64,000 nucleotides of DNA from positions 333,531 to 397,530 of the forward strand of contig VFIW01000038.1 in the NCBI GenBank assembly GCA_006386115.1, given 5' to 3'. Numbering within the stretch: position 1 is the stretch's first letter; each line of letters begins with the position of its first letter. Shown here piece after piece: positions 8,881 to 19,264 of this stretch. Position numbers and translations under genes: made by a program. The notes below the pieces were generated by a model. It saw only the letters and a program-made list of their open reading frames with translations. It was not told the DNA's origin and made no database searches. Source of the DNA: Globisporangium splendens (Eukaryota; Oomycota; Peronosporomycetes; Pythiales; Pythiaceae).

Positions 8881-10961
8881 ATGCGAGTTGCTCTTGTTCT
8901 TGCAGCGCTGCTCGCGCTCTCCACCGCCACGAGCCTGCGCATCAACGGCTGGTACCCGTGCACGCTCTCGGAGCCGGTGCCTTTTGCGCCACTGGCGGCG
9001 AAGATCGTCTTCAAGTGCGCGCAAGTTGAAGTGCCGCTGTGCCATGCGGGCATCTGCACGAGCAACAAGACCATTGAGGTGTTCGTGAAGCGGCTGCTGG
9101 GTAGGGAAGGCGGCATTGACATTGAGCCCGTTTGGATGTCCGACAGCGGCTCATCATCGGAGGAAGAGGAGGGTGACAGCGATGATTATGATGGCGAGAT
9201 GGTGACCGGCGAGCCGGCGAAGAAGAGCGTGTGGTTCCTCCAGGGCGGACCCGGCGCATCCTCTGCGGACAGTGAGATCAAAACGACTCAGTTGATTCTA
9301 TCCTTATGCGCTTTATGTGTGCTGGCAACTGACACTGTTCCTGCTCTGCTTATTTGAATGTTGCAGTGGAGATTGCGATGCTGACCGTCTACTCGTTGGC
9401 GAATGCGAGTGTGAACGTGTACACGATGGACCATCGTGGCACGGGGCGAAGCCACTTTCTACAATGTGAGGCTGCGCAGGCGTTTGCTGACGGGAGCCCC
9501 AGTGGCGGTGAGTTGACGCTGGAGGAGTTTCCTGCCTGCATTGCCGATGTCATGTACCAGATCGACGATCAGACCGCGGCGTTCTCCGTCACGAGCGCGG
9601 CAACGGATCTTACATACTTGATCGACTCCTTGCACCAGGCAGACGACGACGAAGCATTTTTGTATGGCTCAAGCTACGGCACGTACCTCGTAGAGCGTGT
9701 CATGCATCTGGCTCCACAGAAGGTGAAAGGTTACCTCGTCGATGGTGTGGTATCGGAATCGGGCTCCTCGCCTGCGACGCGGCTTCAATTCTCGCATTGG
9801 AATCGCAACATCCTGCCGCCGTCAAAGCGATTCCTTGAGCTTTGCTATGAGCAAAAGGATTGTCCGTTGAAATTCAAGTCGAAGGAGACCGTGTTGGAAG
9901 ACGTGCTGACAATGTACGATGAGATTGACGATGGTATCGAGGACAATTCCTGTGCCGAAAGTTTGATGCTGTTTCTTAAGGCTGAGACCCCATCGTACGC
10001 GCTTCGCGAGTTTTTCGGATTGCTGGTACGAGATGCGTGGAATCGCGCGCTTGTGCCATCGCTACTGGTTCGTATCCATCGATGCAATGACCAAGATATC
10101 GGGGAACTGTCGATTGTGATGGGTGCGTTGATGGAAGCAACAGCCAGTCCGTACGAGTCCAAAGTCGACAAGAAACAATCTTCGCCAAAGCGCCACTCGC
10201 AAGTCCCTAGGAGTCACCGCCGCCATGTCCAGAAAAAGAAGAAGTATCCTTCCACTTCTTCGATGCTGCTCCCTGATCCCGTCAAGGCTACGAGTCCGCT
10301 GGTGTACTTTTTGATTGCGTTCTCGGAGCTATGGAGCTCCCCTGTCCCCAGCTTGAATGAGCTGGAAGGGTATTTCGAAGACGGCGTTTTCTCGGAGGAC
10401 GCGCTCAACATTGAGATCTATTGTCTGCTCACGGGTAATTGGAATCCAGACGCAGAAGAATCCAGTCGAGACCCGGTCTGTGACGACGTACTGCAGCGTC
10501 TGAAAACCTTGGACGACATCGAGGCAAACGTATCCCTAACAACGAATCCGTTTGTGTATAAGCCTGACCGATACTGGAACCAGACTGCGTCACTTCCTGC
10601 GCATGCGAGCGCACTTTTCTTTGTCGGGGGTCTGGATTTCCAGACACCAAAGGAATTCGCACTCGCTGAGTTTGAAGCCATGAAAGCTGTTACTCCCGGG
10701 GACGCTGCGAGCCAGATGATGCTCATCGAGTTTGCATATGGAACCCACGGTGCAGGTTTTCTTCCGACGACTCCGGATGACGAGACCAACTGCGGTGCGA
10801 AGATCATGACATCGTTCATCTTGAACAATGGTGACACGAGTAAAGTGGACACTTCGTGCATCCAGGAGCTCCCGGAGCTGTCGCTCAGTGACAAAGTCCT
10901 GATGGACTTGATTGAAGAACTCGTATACGGCGATCTCATAGAACTGGATGACCAAGATTAA
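8881..10961 (+). CDS. Secreted serine peptidase/alpha-beta hydrolase, S33-like, one intron (exons 8881-9271 and 9367-10961)
   Basis: The ATG at 8881 starts a clear signal peptide (about 17 residues, cleavage near TATS/LR). Joining 8881-9271 to 9367-10961 gives 661 residues in frame and restores the conserved block after the oxyanion motif QGGPGASS. Other family marks are DHRGTGRS after the splice, the nucleophile elbow YGSSYG (about 9665), the acid Asp in GGLDFQTP (about 10630) and the His in GTHG (about 10745). S33 members such as secreted tripeptidyl or prolyl aminopeptidases cleave N-terminal residues from peptides; the substrate here is unknown. Unusual parts are an acidic Ser/Glu/Asp insert before the oxyanion motif (about 9142-9205) and a very basic Lys/Arg/His insert (about 10170-10245). 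It probably acts in the extracellular space or the secretory pathway. Confidence 0.88.
9272..9366 (+). other. Spliceosomal intron of the S33 peptidase gene (95 bp)
   Basis: It starts GTGAG and ends TTGCAG. Exon 1 ends with one base of a split codon (A) and exon 2 supplies TG, giving Asp-Met-Glu after GASSA, as expected for the family. Without splicing the upstream frame runs into a stop at 9357. Confidence 0.85.
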
Positions 10962-11288
10962 ACTGTGACGCGTGCGCATTGCTCGAGATTTGTATAAATT
11001 GTTCGTGAAGAACATGAGGCAAATGGGTGTGGACACAAAACTTCATCCCTCAGCTTCATAGAATCGGGACTCCAGATTCCTGTGTTGCACCACAAGATAT
11101 AGAAACCAGTAGCACTTCATGCACGTTTTTCGAGTTCTACTAGCAAAATATGGCATCATCGAACATTGCGCAATTGATCTTGGGTGTAAGTAAATGCCAT
11201 TTTGATCTCGAGAACTTATCCACAACTGGTGCAAAACAGCAGACGATAATTCATTAAATTATCTATGCGGACAAGTTCATCGTCTGCT
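10962..11288. other. Intergenic region between convergent genes
   Basis: It holds the two 3' flanks of the S33 gene (plus) and the GPI-type protein gene (minus). It is AT-richer than the genes; no feature recognised. Confidence 0.6.
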
Positions 11289-12681
11289 TTATCGGAAATA
11301 CCACAAAAACAAACACGATAGCAAGAGACCAAATTCGAGATTTCGATTTGACGAACTCTTGTTTGCAGACCCAGACCCACTTTGAGTGCTGTTTGTCAAC
11401 AGTGACTGCGAGATCGATGCGCTTGCTTCGGAGTTCGGCAATGCCAACGTACTGCCGTCGTATCCACACTCGAATGAGTTGGTCAAGTGGAGACACAGGG
11501 GTTTGACGGGCTTGCTTAGCCTCGCCAACGCTTGACGAACAACATTGGTGCTGTTTAGCTGCTGGTGAAATTCTGATCGGATTGTGTCAGCGAATGCGTA
11601 GGTGATGTTCAACGAGGTTAGTGCGTTGTTCCACTCTCGTGTCGTGACTCCAAAGCGGTCGAACAAAGCGGTCGAACAAATCAGCGACGGCGTCCACAAA
11701 GCCAAGGGAGAGCAGCGCAAGATTGGACTCCGAAGTGATCCAATTCCCAAGCAGTTCGCCACGTAGACACCGCTCCGCGCCAAAGAGACTTGCGAAGTGC
11801 ATGATGAGCCTGCCACCGTCGCTCTTGAGAACGAAGTTTTTCACGATCGGGAGTTTACTGACTTGCTGCCACAGCGCATCGACGGGTGCGTAACAGATGC
11901 CGACAGGTTCTTCTCCTGCGGTTCCAAATAGTTGCGCAGTCATCCCCTGAGTCGAAAAGAACTTGAGACCACTCATCGCGTGACAGCCTTGGGTGTTGGA
12001 GATTTGCAGCGCGAGGAGCGCCGTCTCGGGGATATTTTCCGAGATGAAGGACATCAGCAGCGAATACGCGCACGTCTTGGTCACTTGGAGACCGCTGCTG
12101 CGACTCACAAAGGTCTTTTCGGAGCACAGCACATTTCCCAAATGCTGCAGTGCCAATGCAACAAGTGAGGCCAAGTCGAGGCCAAAGAGCGCCGGTATCC
12201 GCTGCTTCAGGGGTTCACAGCATTGAGCCGTCGACTCCATCGCAGCGTTGATTGCGGACACCACAACCTCATTAATGCACGGCACACTCGTCTTCAAAAG
12301 CAATGGCCAGTAAAAATGGCGGAAATAGTCGTCATCGAGCTCTTGCGGCGGAGTTGCGGACGTCCACTTGGCCCAGCATTGCATGGATTCGTCCGATTTG
12401 GCCAAGGAGACGAGCGTGCCCCAGTAGTCGATGGACGCGGCGCATTGCGAAATCCATGGGAAAGCCGAATCGAACGCTGCAAACGTTTCGTCCACATCAA
12501 GCGTATCGGGTATTTGTGAGTTGGACGCATTCGCTGACGTCGCAATCCGTGATGCAAAGCCAACGAGCGTGTTGTCATTGTCAACCAAGCGGTGGCAGCC
12601 GGCACTTGCGGCAAACGGGAGTTGTAACATCAGCGTCACGCTGATCCACAAGATTGTCAGGCATGATGCAAGTGACTCCAT
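11289..12681 (-). CDS. Secreted Cys-containing protein with GPI-anchor-type tail, frameshifted by a 13-bp tandem duplication
   Basis: Translation from the ATG at 12681 gives a signal peptide of about 27 residues ending LPFAASA, then a Cys-containing ectodomain. The frame breaks at 11651-11676, where 13 bp are exactly duplicated in tandem. Beyond that point the homologous-looking frame continues to 11289 and ends with Ser/Asn-rich spacer and a hydrophobic tail (FGLLLSCLFLWYF), typical of GPI-anchor addition. With one copy of the 13 bp removed, the span is 1,380 bp, exactly 460 codons. As it stands the first frame runs to 11587 with a scrambled C-terminus and no anchor. I do not recognise the family; the Cys spacing does not look like an elicitin. 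Role at the cell surface is inferred only from the two targeting signals. Confidence 0.7.
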
Positions 12682-13015
12682 TGCTTGTGGTGACCTCGTG
12701 CAGCAAATATGTTTGATGGATTTGAGCAAAGTCGTCTGTGTGTGTGTGTGTCATTATTTGGGCATGCATGGCACAAGAACGAATGTTGTGACCTTATCGG
12801 CCAAAAATACCAAGTCAGGTAGCGTTTTGGACAAGATTCTTAGACACTCCCCATCTGCTGTTTGTGAGGCATGTTTCTTCAAATGACCTTGTGTTGTCAA
12901 TAATCAGCCTCGAGTCTCAAGGCGTCTCTCTGTATCGATTACCAGCTCCTTGCCATTCCTCCATGCTCAACACGACCACACTCACTGCACCACTCCAAAG
13001 AAAAGCCGCTGGAGT
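12682..13015. other. Intergenic region upstream of the GPI-type protein gene, with a (TG)n run
   Basis: It contains a short TG dinucleotide run at 12737-12750, between 5' flank of the minus-strand gene at 12681 and the 3' flank of the hydrolase gene ending at 13016. No other feature seen. Confidence 0.55.
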
Positions 13016-14401
13016 TTAAGCGACATTGGAGTCGGCGATGCCTTGGTATCCTTGTCGACGCATGCGCTCGAGTACTTTTTGCGATCCAATCGCGACAAGC
13101 GCCGTGAGGAGACCGCCACAAACGCAACCAGCTACGAAAACCGAGACGCTTGAACTCTGCAATGGGCTGACAACAGCAGCCCACATCATCGTTGACTCTG
13201 GCTTCACTTGATCCGCAAACAAACTTAGCTGTGGATGAGACTTGTTTCCAAGACGAGACTCGATCAACGATTCAATCTCTGTGCGCGCAGGCAGATCCAC
13301 AGTTCTCGCAGTGTTCGATTTATCCAACAACGCACTGGTCGCGTCAACGTACCAGTTTCCGAACGTGACTGGAATCAAGCGCCGACTTTGTGGATCAGAG
13401 AAATCCAACTGATTCAAATCGATCAGACGAAGCACTTGGTTCGTCGTCGATTGGACGTACAGCTTCTTGCGGCCGTGGTCTCGCACGAGGGACCATTCCG
13501 TGGCCTCAAGCGAAGGAGGACGCACCACCGTATTGAGCAAGTGCAGCGTATCAGAGATCTCGCGCTGCTCCTCCGTAGCCACGAGGTACGTGGCATCAGG
13601 AGGCGAGTGCGGGTACCCATACGGTGCAAAGTGATTGAGCGCAGAGAGACGCAGGAAGCGCTCCGTTGGATCATACCCACCAGGATAAGTCTCGAATCCA
13701 TTCTTGTGCAGTATCTCCAATTGTTCGTTCAATGGCGGATCGTTTGTCAAGACAGCGTTGACGTTGTCGTAGAGCGTGACGTTTCCGTGGATGAACTCCA
13801 GGACGAGGTTCTTGCCATTGGCATCGTGGATACTGATGTGCAGCGGCGTGCGTCCGAGGCCCGTGCTCGTGCCTAGCAGCACTGCTGCGATGCGCGCATC
13901 CGTCTCAGCGATCTGGATATGTTTCAAGCCTTCACGCACTTCGTCCACCGTCGCGTAATTGCCCAGGATGTACGTACATATGGACGTCACGATCGGCTTT
14001 TCCGCGTCGTGATCCTTGCTGCCTGAAGGTGCAGTCTGGGGTGTTGGGTACTCTGTGGCGGTGAGGTACAGCTCGGCAGCCGAGAGTCCCTTTTCGTTCA
14101 TGCCATCGGCCGCGATGTTGAAGCCAAACATGTTGAAGCCGATGAAGCCGTACTTGCTCTCCCACTGGTAGTCTGGGCACTTGGGGCAATTGTACACCGG
14201 CAGTTCCTGGAACGACGTCCCTCTCGGGATCACTTCAACCACACTCGCGAGATCCGCGTCAAAATCCATCGTGCGTCCACTCACGATGCTTCCCGTCGTC
14301 GTGTTCAGCATAAAGTCACTACACGCGTCGATCCGGGCTCCCAGGAGACCCAGGAGCAACGCAGAGGCAGCGTGGAGGCGCGCGATCGTAGAAAACTTCA
14401 T
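13016..14401 (-). CDS. Choloylglycine hydrolase/penicillin V acylase-like Ntn hydrolase, secreted, membrane-anchored
   Basis: I choose the ATG at 14401 because it starts a signal peptide (about 26 residues) ending right before a Cys, giving 461 residues; an upstream extension to 14557 lacks merit. Mature residue 1 would be Cys (CSDFML), followed by Arg at 17 and Asp at 20 (SGRTMDFD), the spacing of the Cys-Arg-Asp active site in this Ntn family. An Asn in LTNDPP is a further candidate catalytic residue. The family cleaves amide bonds of bile salts, penicillin V, acyl-homoserine lactones or N-acylethanolamines; the substrate here is unknown. A C-terminal hydrophobic segment (VFVAGCVCGGLLTALVAI) followed by a basic tail suggests a type I membrane protein with the enzyme domain outside or in a lumen. 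Confidence 0.88.
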   Translation of the reverse strand: MKFSTIARLHAASALLLGLLGARIDACSDFMLNTTTGSIVSGRTMDFDADLASVVEVIPRGTSFQELPVYNCPKCPDYQWESKYGFIGFNMFGFNIAADGMNEKGLSAAELYLTATEYPTPQTAPSGSKDHDAEKPIVTSICTYILGNYATVDEVREGLKHIQIAETDARIAAVLLGTSTGLGRTPLHISIHDANGKNLVLEFIHGNVTLYDNVNAVLTNDPPLNEQLEILHKNGFETYPGGYDPTERFLRLSALNHFAPYGYPHSPPDATYLVATEEQREISDTLHLLNTVVRPPSLEATEWSLVRDHGRKKLYVQSTTNQVLRLIDLNQLDFSDPQSRRLIPVTFGNWYVDATSALLDKSNTARTVDLPARTEIESLIESRLGNKSHPQLSLFADQVKPESTMMWAAVVSPLQSSSVSVFVAGCVCGGLLTALVAIGSQKVLERMRRQGYQGIADSNVA

Positions 14402-14915
14402 CTCGAGTGAGCTTCTCTTGAAGCAGGCGAATTTAAAAGTGTGACGAGAAGAGGACTGGGTCCTTTTTGGCACGGTTGTCGATGAGTCACGCGCGAAGAG
14501 AAGATACAGTATCAAAAAGCGATGCGATTTTCGAACACAAGTTGGGATACGGTTCAATTTGGGGACTTTCGAACCTTGTTTTGATATAGGAGTGATTGTC
14601 CGTTACAACCATTCTCAATCGTGCTTGCAAATCAAAAGTCTCACGCTTCCAGATCCATTTCCTGTGCAACACATCCGAGTTTCTGGCGTGCTTGACGCTG
14701 GTTGTTGCACCTGTCGAGAACAGCGGAGACACGATGCAAGCCCCGACAACAATGCGACGGCCATTGAGCTCGCTCAATCCGCTCAATGCTACTGGGAGTT
14801 GATGGAGAGAAGCACTGAGAAACCGTTGATGTGGTGCACCTGGTTATCCTTCAAAGGCTTGACCCATGAGTAACAGGATGGGTCTACGCGTGGGGAGGAA
14901 TGTTGAAGTTGAAAC
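14402..14915. other. 5' flank of the Ntn hydrolase gene and intergenic DNA
   Basis: The first 60 bp hold the likely 5' UTR and promoter of the minus-strand gene. The remaining open frames have no recognisable protein content. Confidence 0.5.
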
Positions 14916-15182
14916 ATGCTTGGATGTGGACTAATCACCGCCAATTTTGCGTGGACCTCCTGGAATCACACAAAACGAGAACAAAACAAAATGGCCGATC
15001 TTCTCGCCTACATGGCAATGAACTCCAAGACTGCGAAGATACTCACCGACGAATCGCGGGGAAATGATCAAGCTCTTCTGTCCCAAGTCGCAGCTCTACT
15101 CGATAATGATATCGGTGCCGCACCGTCAAAACTCAGAAACACATCACTGTCAGCAGTGTTAATGAGACTCAGAAATTCTTAA
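14916..15182 (+). pseudogene. Possible retroelement remnant: C-terminal end of an RNase H-like domain
   Basis: The 88-codon frame contains KREQNKMADLLAYMAM, which resembles the last conserved block of RNase H domains (R-x-x-N-x-x-A-D-x-L-A) in retrotransposons. No upstream catalytic part is present, so at most it is a fragment. A 20-bp sequence at its start (about 14918-14938) recurs imperfectly at about 15226-15247. Short length makes this tentative. Confidence 0.35.
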
Positions 15183-15390
15183 ACTGTATGTAGATCATAA
15201 GTTAAATAGAATTACTTTCTCTCGCGCTTGGGATGTGGACTAATCCCCAATCGTGAGTCGAGTTTGAACCTGGACTATTTTATAATAATGTCAAGCATCG
15301 AACTATTACGACATTAAACCAGATCGTCCTCTCCGACGATTTTGTTATACATTCTCACTCTGATAGCTTAAACATTTATTTCTCTTGCTC

Positions 15391-16530
15391 TCACAATAAC
15401 GAAACCAAAGTCGTGAGACTGCACTTTGGGTCAAACACAAGCCCCTTGAGCTGGTTCTTGTACGAAATGCTGATATCCAGCATCTCCAATGGCGCCTTCA
15501 AATAGCCAACTTCCGTGATGTATTCGTTGTCGCCAGTGAGATGGAATTCGACGGTGCCAAGTGCGATTTGCTTGATCAAGGTACTAACTGCCGTAGTGGT
15601 GGACGACGTGAGGGCGATCACGATGTCGAACAGTTGGTGCGAGTAGCCACGTGGAACACCTAACTCTGGCATGGCCGACATGGCGTACCCCAAGTACTCA
15701 TTGTTGTAGTAGAGCGACAAGTTGAGTGCTCCAACACCGTTCAACCCGACTTGAGCAACATTGTAAGCCGATGCGTTGATGCCGATTTTGACGGTGCTCG
15801 TGTCGCATCCCTCGACGGTCAGGATGTCGATCACGGGCAATGGGTCTCTAAAGTTGTTCAGCCCATTGACGTCCAGTGTGCGCTCGAACTTGAGACCGCC
15901 CTTCGTGAGACCAAGTGCGTGCGCAGTCAACTTTGCGCTGACGTCGAGCGAGAGCGACTTTTCGGTGACGAGAAGTTTGCCCAACTTGGCGAATGCGTCG
16001 AGATTTGTGACCTCGGTGTTACCTGTGATGAGCAGGTCGTACTCTTGGTTGCCAGTCTTCAAGTCAAGCGCGGGCAGGTCGAGGGCAGCGAACTTTTCTC
16101 CTTCGTACACAAGTCGGACCTTCGTCGCGTCCGTCTTGGCGTGGAAGGAGATGTGGTGCTTCAAGCGTAGGCTGAGGACGACATCGATGTTGCGCGCGTC
16201 TGCTCCCTTCTCGACGCCAACGATGTCGAGGTAGTTGAGCGAGACGTGGACCTTGTTAGCGTTGTGCTGGAAAATGGCACCGACGACTACGAACCATAGA
16301 ATCAGCAGGATCACTCCAATCACGACGACAACGGAGCCAACAACGGCCGCGATCCACTTGCTCTTAGTCAAGTGCCACCAGAAAAACTTCTTGGTCTTCT
16401 TCGGACTCTCGTCGTTCCCCTTGAGTTCCTTCTCGACGTCGCTGTCGGCGACGGTGACGGACTTTAGATCCGTGTCGCGGTGGTACGGATTCACTGGAGT
16501 CTGGACTTCTCCAGAGTACTGTTCTGCCAT
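15391..16530 (-). CDS. Single-pass type II membrane protein with large beta-rich ectodomain (LEA-2/DUF3712-like)
   Basis: The ATG at 16530 gives 379 residues. Residues 1-45 are polar and charged, residues 46-58 hold an aromatic-basic motif (KKFFWWHLTKSKW), residues about 60-87 form one transmembrane helix, and the remainder is an ectodomain with alternating hydrophobic pattern and repeated Asn/Asp-Leu stretches reminiscent of LEA-2 or fungal DUF3712 proteins. A longer open frame reaches 16788 but the added part is low-complexity and lacks support. The gene has a truncated paralogue at 19007-19264 that shares the N-terminal tail motif and helix. Both have the same dyad element about 290 bp upstream. 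Function unknown; a cell-envelope role is a guess from topology. Confidence 0.75.
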   Translation of the reverse strand: MAEQYSGEVQTPVNPYHRDTDLKSVTVADSDVEKELKGNDESPKKTKKFFWWHLTKSKWIAAVVGSVVVVIGVILLILWFVVVGAIFQHNANKVHVSLNYLDIVGVEKGADARNIDVVLSLRLKHHISFHAKTDATKVRLVYEGEKFAALDLPALDLKTGNQEYDLLITGNTEVTNLDAFAKLGKLLVTEKSLSLDVSAKLTAHALGLTKGGLKFERTLDVNGLNNFRDPLPVIDILTVEGCDTSTVKIGINASAYNVAQVGLNGVGALNLSLYYNNEYLGYAMSAMPELGVPRGYSHQLFDIVIALTSSTTTAVSTLIKQIALGTVEFHLTGDNEYITEVGYLKAPLEMLDISISYKNQLKGLVFDPKCSLTTLVSLL

Positions 16531-16771
16531 CTTTGCTTGACCGAAGTATCTAGTCGATCGAGGCTGCAAGGAAGTGCGCTCGTTTCGGTGCTTGCGCCTT
16601 CGTTCTGGTGCTGTGCAGACCCGAAAAGGAAAAGTGAGGCGAGGTGAGGTGAGAGAAACGTAGAGGCACGTTGGTTGGTGGCTCCCGCGTGCTGCTGTTG
16701 CTGGTGGTCGGTGTCGCAGAGGTGTCGTAGGAAAAAGGGCGACGTATACATACACTTTTTGATACGAAGAT

Positions 16772-16857
16772 GCGTCAACAAGGACCATATTGCCGGGGCC
16801 AATGCATCAACAGAGCAGGTGTTGACGCACCACTTTGCTTTCGATGGGTGTTGATGC
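16772..16857. promoter_or_regulatory. Cluster of four GCRTCAACA half-sites including a dyad, upstream of the 16530 gene
   Basis: Half-sites lie at 16772-16780 (GCGTCAACA), 16804-16812 (GCATCAACA), 16820-16828 (TGTTGACGC) and 16849-16857 (TGTTGATGC). The middle two form an inverted pair with a 7-bp spacer, centred about 286 bp upstream of the ATG. The same pair with the same spacer occurs upstream of the paralogous gene. Binding factor unknown. Confidence 0.55.
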
Positions 16858-18701
16858 AGATTACTGTGCTGTGCGTCGATAGCTGTCAAATTCTGAATAA
16901 GAGAAAGGGCAGATACACATTTTGTGGTGGGGAGAGAGCAGAGGTCCAATGAAGCCTGTCTCACTGGGCTACATGTTGAGTCTGGACTCGTTTTTCTGTC
17001 GGAATGGCACTCCGACGCAATCAATGCTTCCAAGTAACAATTAATCTACATGGTCCCATGGCGTCTGGGCTTTTAAACGCCGAAGTTCTGGGGTTCTTTG
17101 GATACTGTACGAAGCAAGCGCTTCGAGTATTGGGCGTCATGCTGGCCGTACAGTTGGCCAAGTGCATGCACGCAGGATTCGTTTGTGGGTGCGTGCGCTT
17201 GTAATATGCTTGGCGTAATCAGTTCTGTAAGTTGGATGAGGTAATAGCCATAAACAAAAAGCGGTGGCGGTGCGGAGGTGCAGCACAAGAAGAGATCTCA
17301 AGTTGTTTGGTTAAAACTTTCCTTTCCACGAAGGGCATAGTCCAATTCCAGTCTCCCCTTGAAAGTCGGAACAGCCCAAAGCCTACACCATCCGAGAGGT
17401 AGTTTTTAACATGAAGGTATGAACAGCTTAGTCTCTCGTTTCCCATGGGTTCAATAACGTTGCCAGATTGCTCCGAGATCTTAAAAACGCGAGCCCTGCG
17501 CGGTTTCGCGTCCACGAGCCGCACTTTTGGAATTTCGTCGCCCTTGCGGTTGCGTTGTTCTTCGTTGGCTGTGCGCTTCCTCGGAAAGTTGCTTTTTGAG
17601 TGGAATGAACATGGGGAGTGTTTGTCACACAAATCAAATCTGGCGCCGAGTGTTTGTCAATTACTTCATTTATCGGCTTAGAGAGGGTATGACCACTTTG
17701 TGCTGCTCTAATCTCAAGGGAAGGTTAGCCTGAAGCAGGTGTCAACGCTTTTGGTGACACACAGGAGAAAAGATTCGACTTATCCTAGGTGTGCTCATAT
17801 GGTCCATCGCTATCCGGGGATTGCAGTCTTCGTGTTTTGTTTGTGTTCGGTGAACCTCGCTTGCCGGTGTGTTCTCACTTGGTTCAACGTTGTCAGGTTT
17901 TCTGTTTCTTCGGTATGCCACGCACGCTGTTTCTCATCAGGTATTGAAATTGTCCCGAGTCCGGCAGCCTGAGTTAGTCGCTAGAGTTGTTCGTGTCATG
18001 ACACGGGTCCTTCGTAGGATATACAGTTGCTCGTCGCCTAATCTCGACTTCTAGCAATTGTGAATCGTGTCTGGTCTGCGTCGGTTCTTGTGCTTGTGCT
18101 CCTCACTTCATCTTCGTCACAGATCTCATTGCCACGTTTATCTGTCGTTTATCATTCGATCCGCACTAGCCATAGACATATTCGATTTCTCGTTCGCTGG
18201 CACCGTTGGCGTCTCCGTCGGACTCACAGCGTGTAGCGAGAGCAGGCTTCCATTCACAGAATCGTCTCCAATCTACGCGGCATCGCCTCACTCCCTCAAA
18301 AGAGAGTCATCGTCGGAAGCAGAGCAGGTGATCTCGTTGTTTCTTGCCTAAGGCATGCTTTCCTTTCGGAATATGGGGGGAGGGGTCTACCTTTGCTGGT
18401 AGCGCAGGGCGTCGGAGCCACTTACGCCGCTTTCGTGACTGGTGTGCGTGCGCTTCCAAGGACGCCGGTTCTTGCGCTTCTTCTTGCGTCACGCAAACTT
18501 GAAGATTACAACAATCAACAATCAAATGCTTGTCAAAATAGTACTTCCTCTGAAACTTCATATTTATACTCTTCCACACCTGCTATTTCTTGCTAAATCT
18601 ATGAATTGCTATGAACTACTACTTTCACATCAAACAAAATAGACAAACCATGGAAGCTGAATTTTGACGTAATGAGCGACAGTATTCGTCGATATCTGTG
18701 C
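16858..18701. other. Long intergenic stretch, no supported gene
   Basis: Open frames here (up to about 137 codons on the minus strand at 17219-17632) have no domain, signal or codon pattern I can support. A single TGTCAACGC-like half-site is present near 17740. Confidence 0.5.
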
Positions 18702-18764
18702 GCATCAACAACTCTACTGTTGACGCCGCGCTGGTGGTGGGGTCAACATTTGCCAAGTTGATGC
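18702..18764. promoter_or_regulatory. Two GCATCAACA-type dyads upstream of the truncated paralogue
   Basis: The first dyad is GCATCAACA (18702-18710), 7-bp spacer, TGTTGACGC (18718-18726). The second, weaker, is GGTCAACA (18741-18748), 7-bp spacer, AGTTGATGC (18756-18764). The first is centred about 293 bp upstream of the ATG at 19007, nearly the same distance as in the paralogue at 16530. Confidence 0.55.
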
Positions 18765-18896
18765 GCTTTATCAGCAAAACATCAACCTGATGGCCACGCC
18801 AGTCGCTTTGCTATACGCCTCCATGTGCCTCTTCCCTCTCATTCCTCATCCTACAGCTCCATCTGTCTCTCCGTTTTCCACGCGCCGCTTACGCTG

Positions 18897-18912
18897 TCAT
18901 CTCGCATTTTTC
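18897..18912 (+). promoter_or_regulatory. Oomycete-type initiator plus flanking promoter region
   Basis: TCATCTCGCATTTTTC matches the known oomycete core promoter consensus (TCATTYYNCAWTTTNC) at 15 of 16 positions. It sits about 95 bp upstream of the ATG at 19007, a plausible 5' UTR length. Confidence 0.6.
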
Positions 18913-19006
18913 ATTGTACAGCTTACCAGAAACGTTGATTCTCTGCGCCATTCGATACCTTACCACATCGACTCCTTTTTCACTCGGCGCCAGATCTTCA
19001 GCCGAC

Positions 19007-19264
19007 ATGGAAGCCTACTGCGAAGTCAAGACTCCAAAGGTCACGAGCTCCAGCGACATGGATCGCAAGATGGCCACGATCGAACAAGGCGCTGTCGATA
19101 GAAGCAACAGGAACGGGATGATGCGGTTCTTCTGCTGGCAACTGACCAAGAGAGAGTGGATCGCCGCGGTCGCTATCTTGGTCGTTTTTACGACAGTGCT
19201 GGTCTGGCTGCTGTACTGGTTGACGTGTGTTACCCTCTTTATAAGCCAAGACACTCAGTTCTAG
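19007..19264 (+). CDS. Small membrane protein, truncated paralogue of the 15391-16530 protein
   Basis: The 85-residue product has a polar N-terminus, the motif MRFFCWQLTKREWIAAV (compare KFFWWHLTKSKWIAAV in the larger protein) and one transmembrane helix (about 51-80), then ends after nine more residues. The ectodomain of the paralogue is absent and I find no trace of it downstream in any frame. The promoter appears complete (core element at 18897, dyads at 18702-18764), so the short protein may be expressed. It could equally be a pseudogene that lost its 3' part. Confidence 0.6.
   Translation: MEAYCEVKTPKVTSSSDMDRKMATIEQGAVDRSNRNGMMRFFCWQLTKREWIAAVAILVVFTTVLVWLLYWLTCVTLFISQDTQF

Noticed and set aside
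17219..17632. 137-codon minus-strand frame in the 16.9-18.7 kb gap
   Set aside because: No domain, signal peptide, promoter or repeat match; composition like intergenic DNA.
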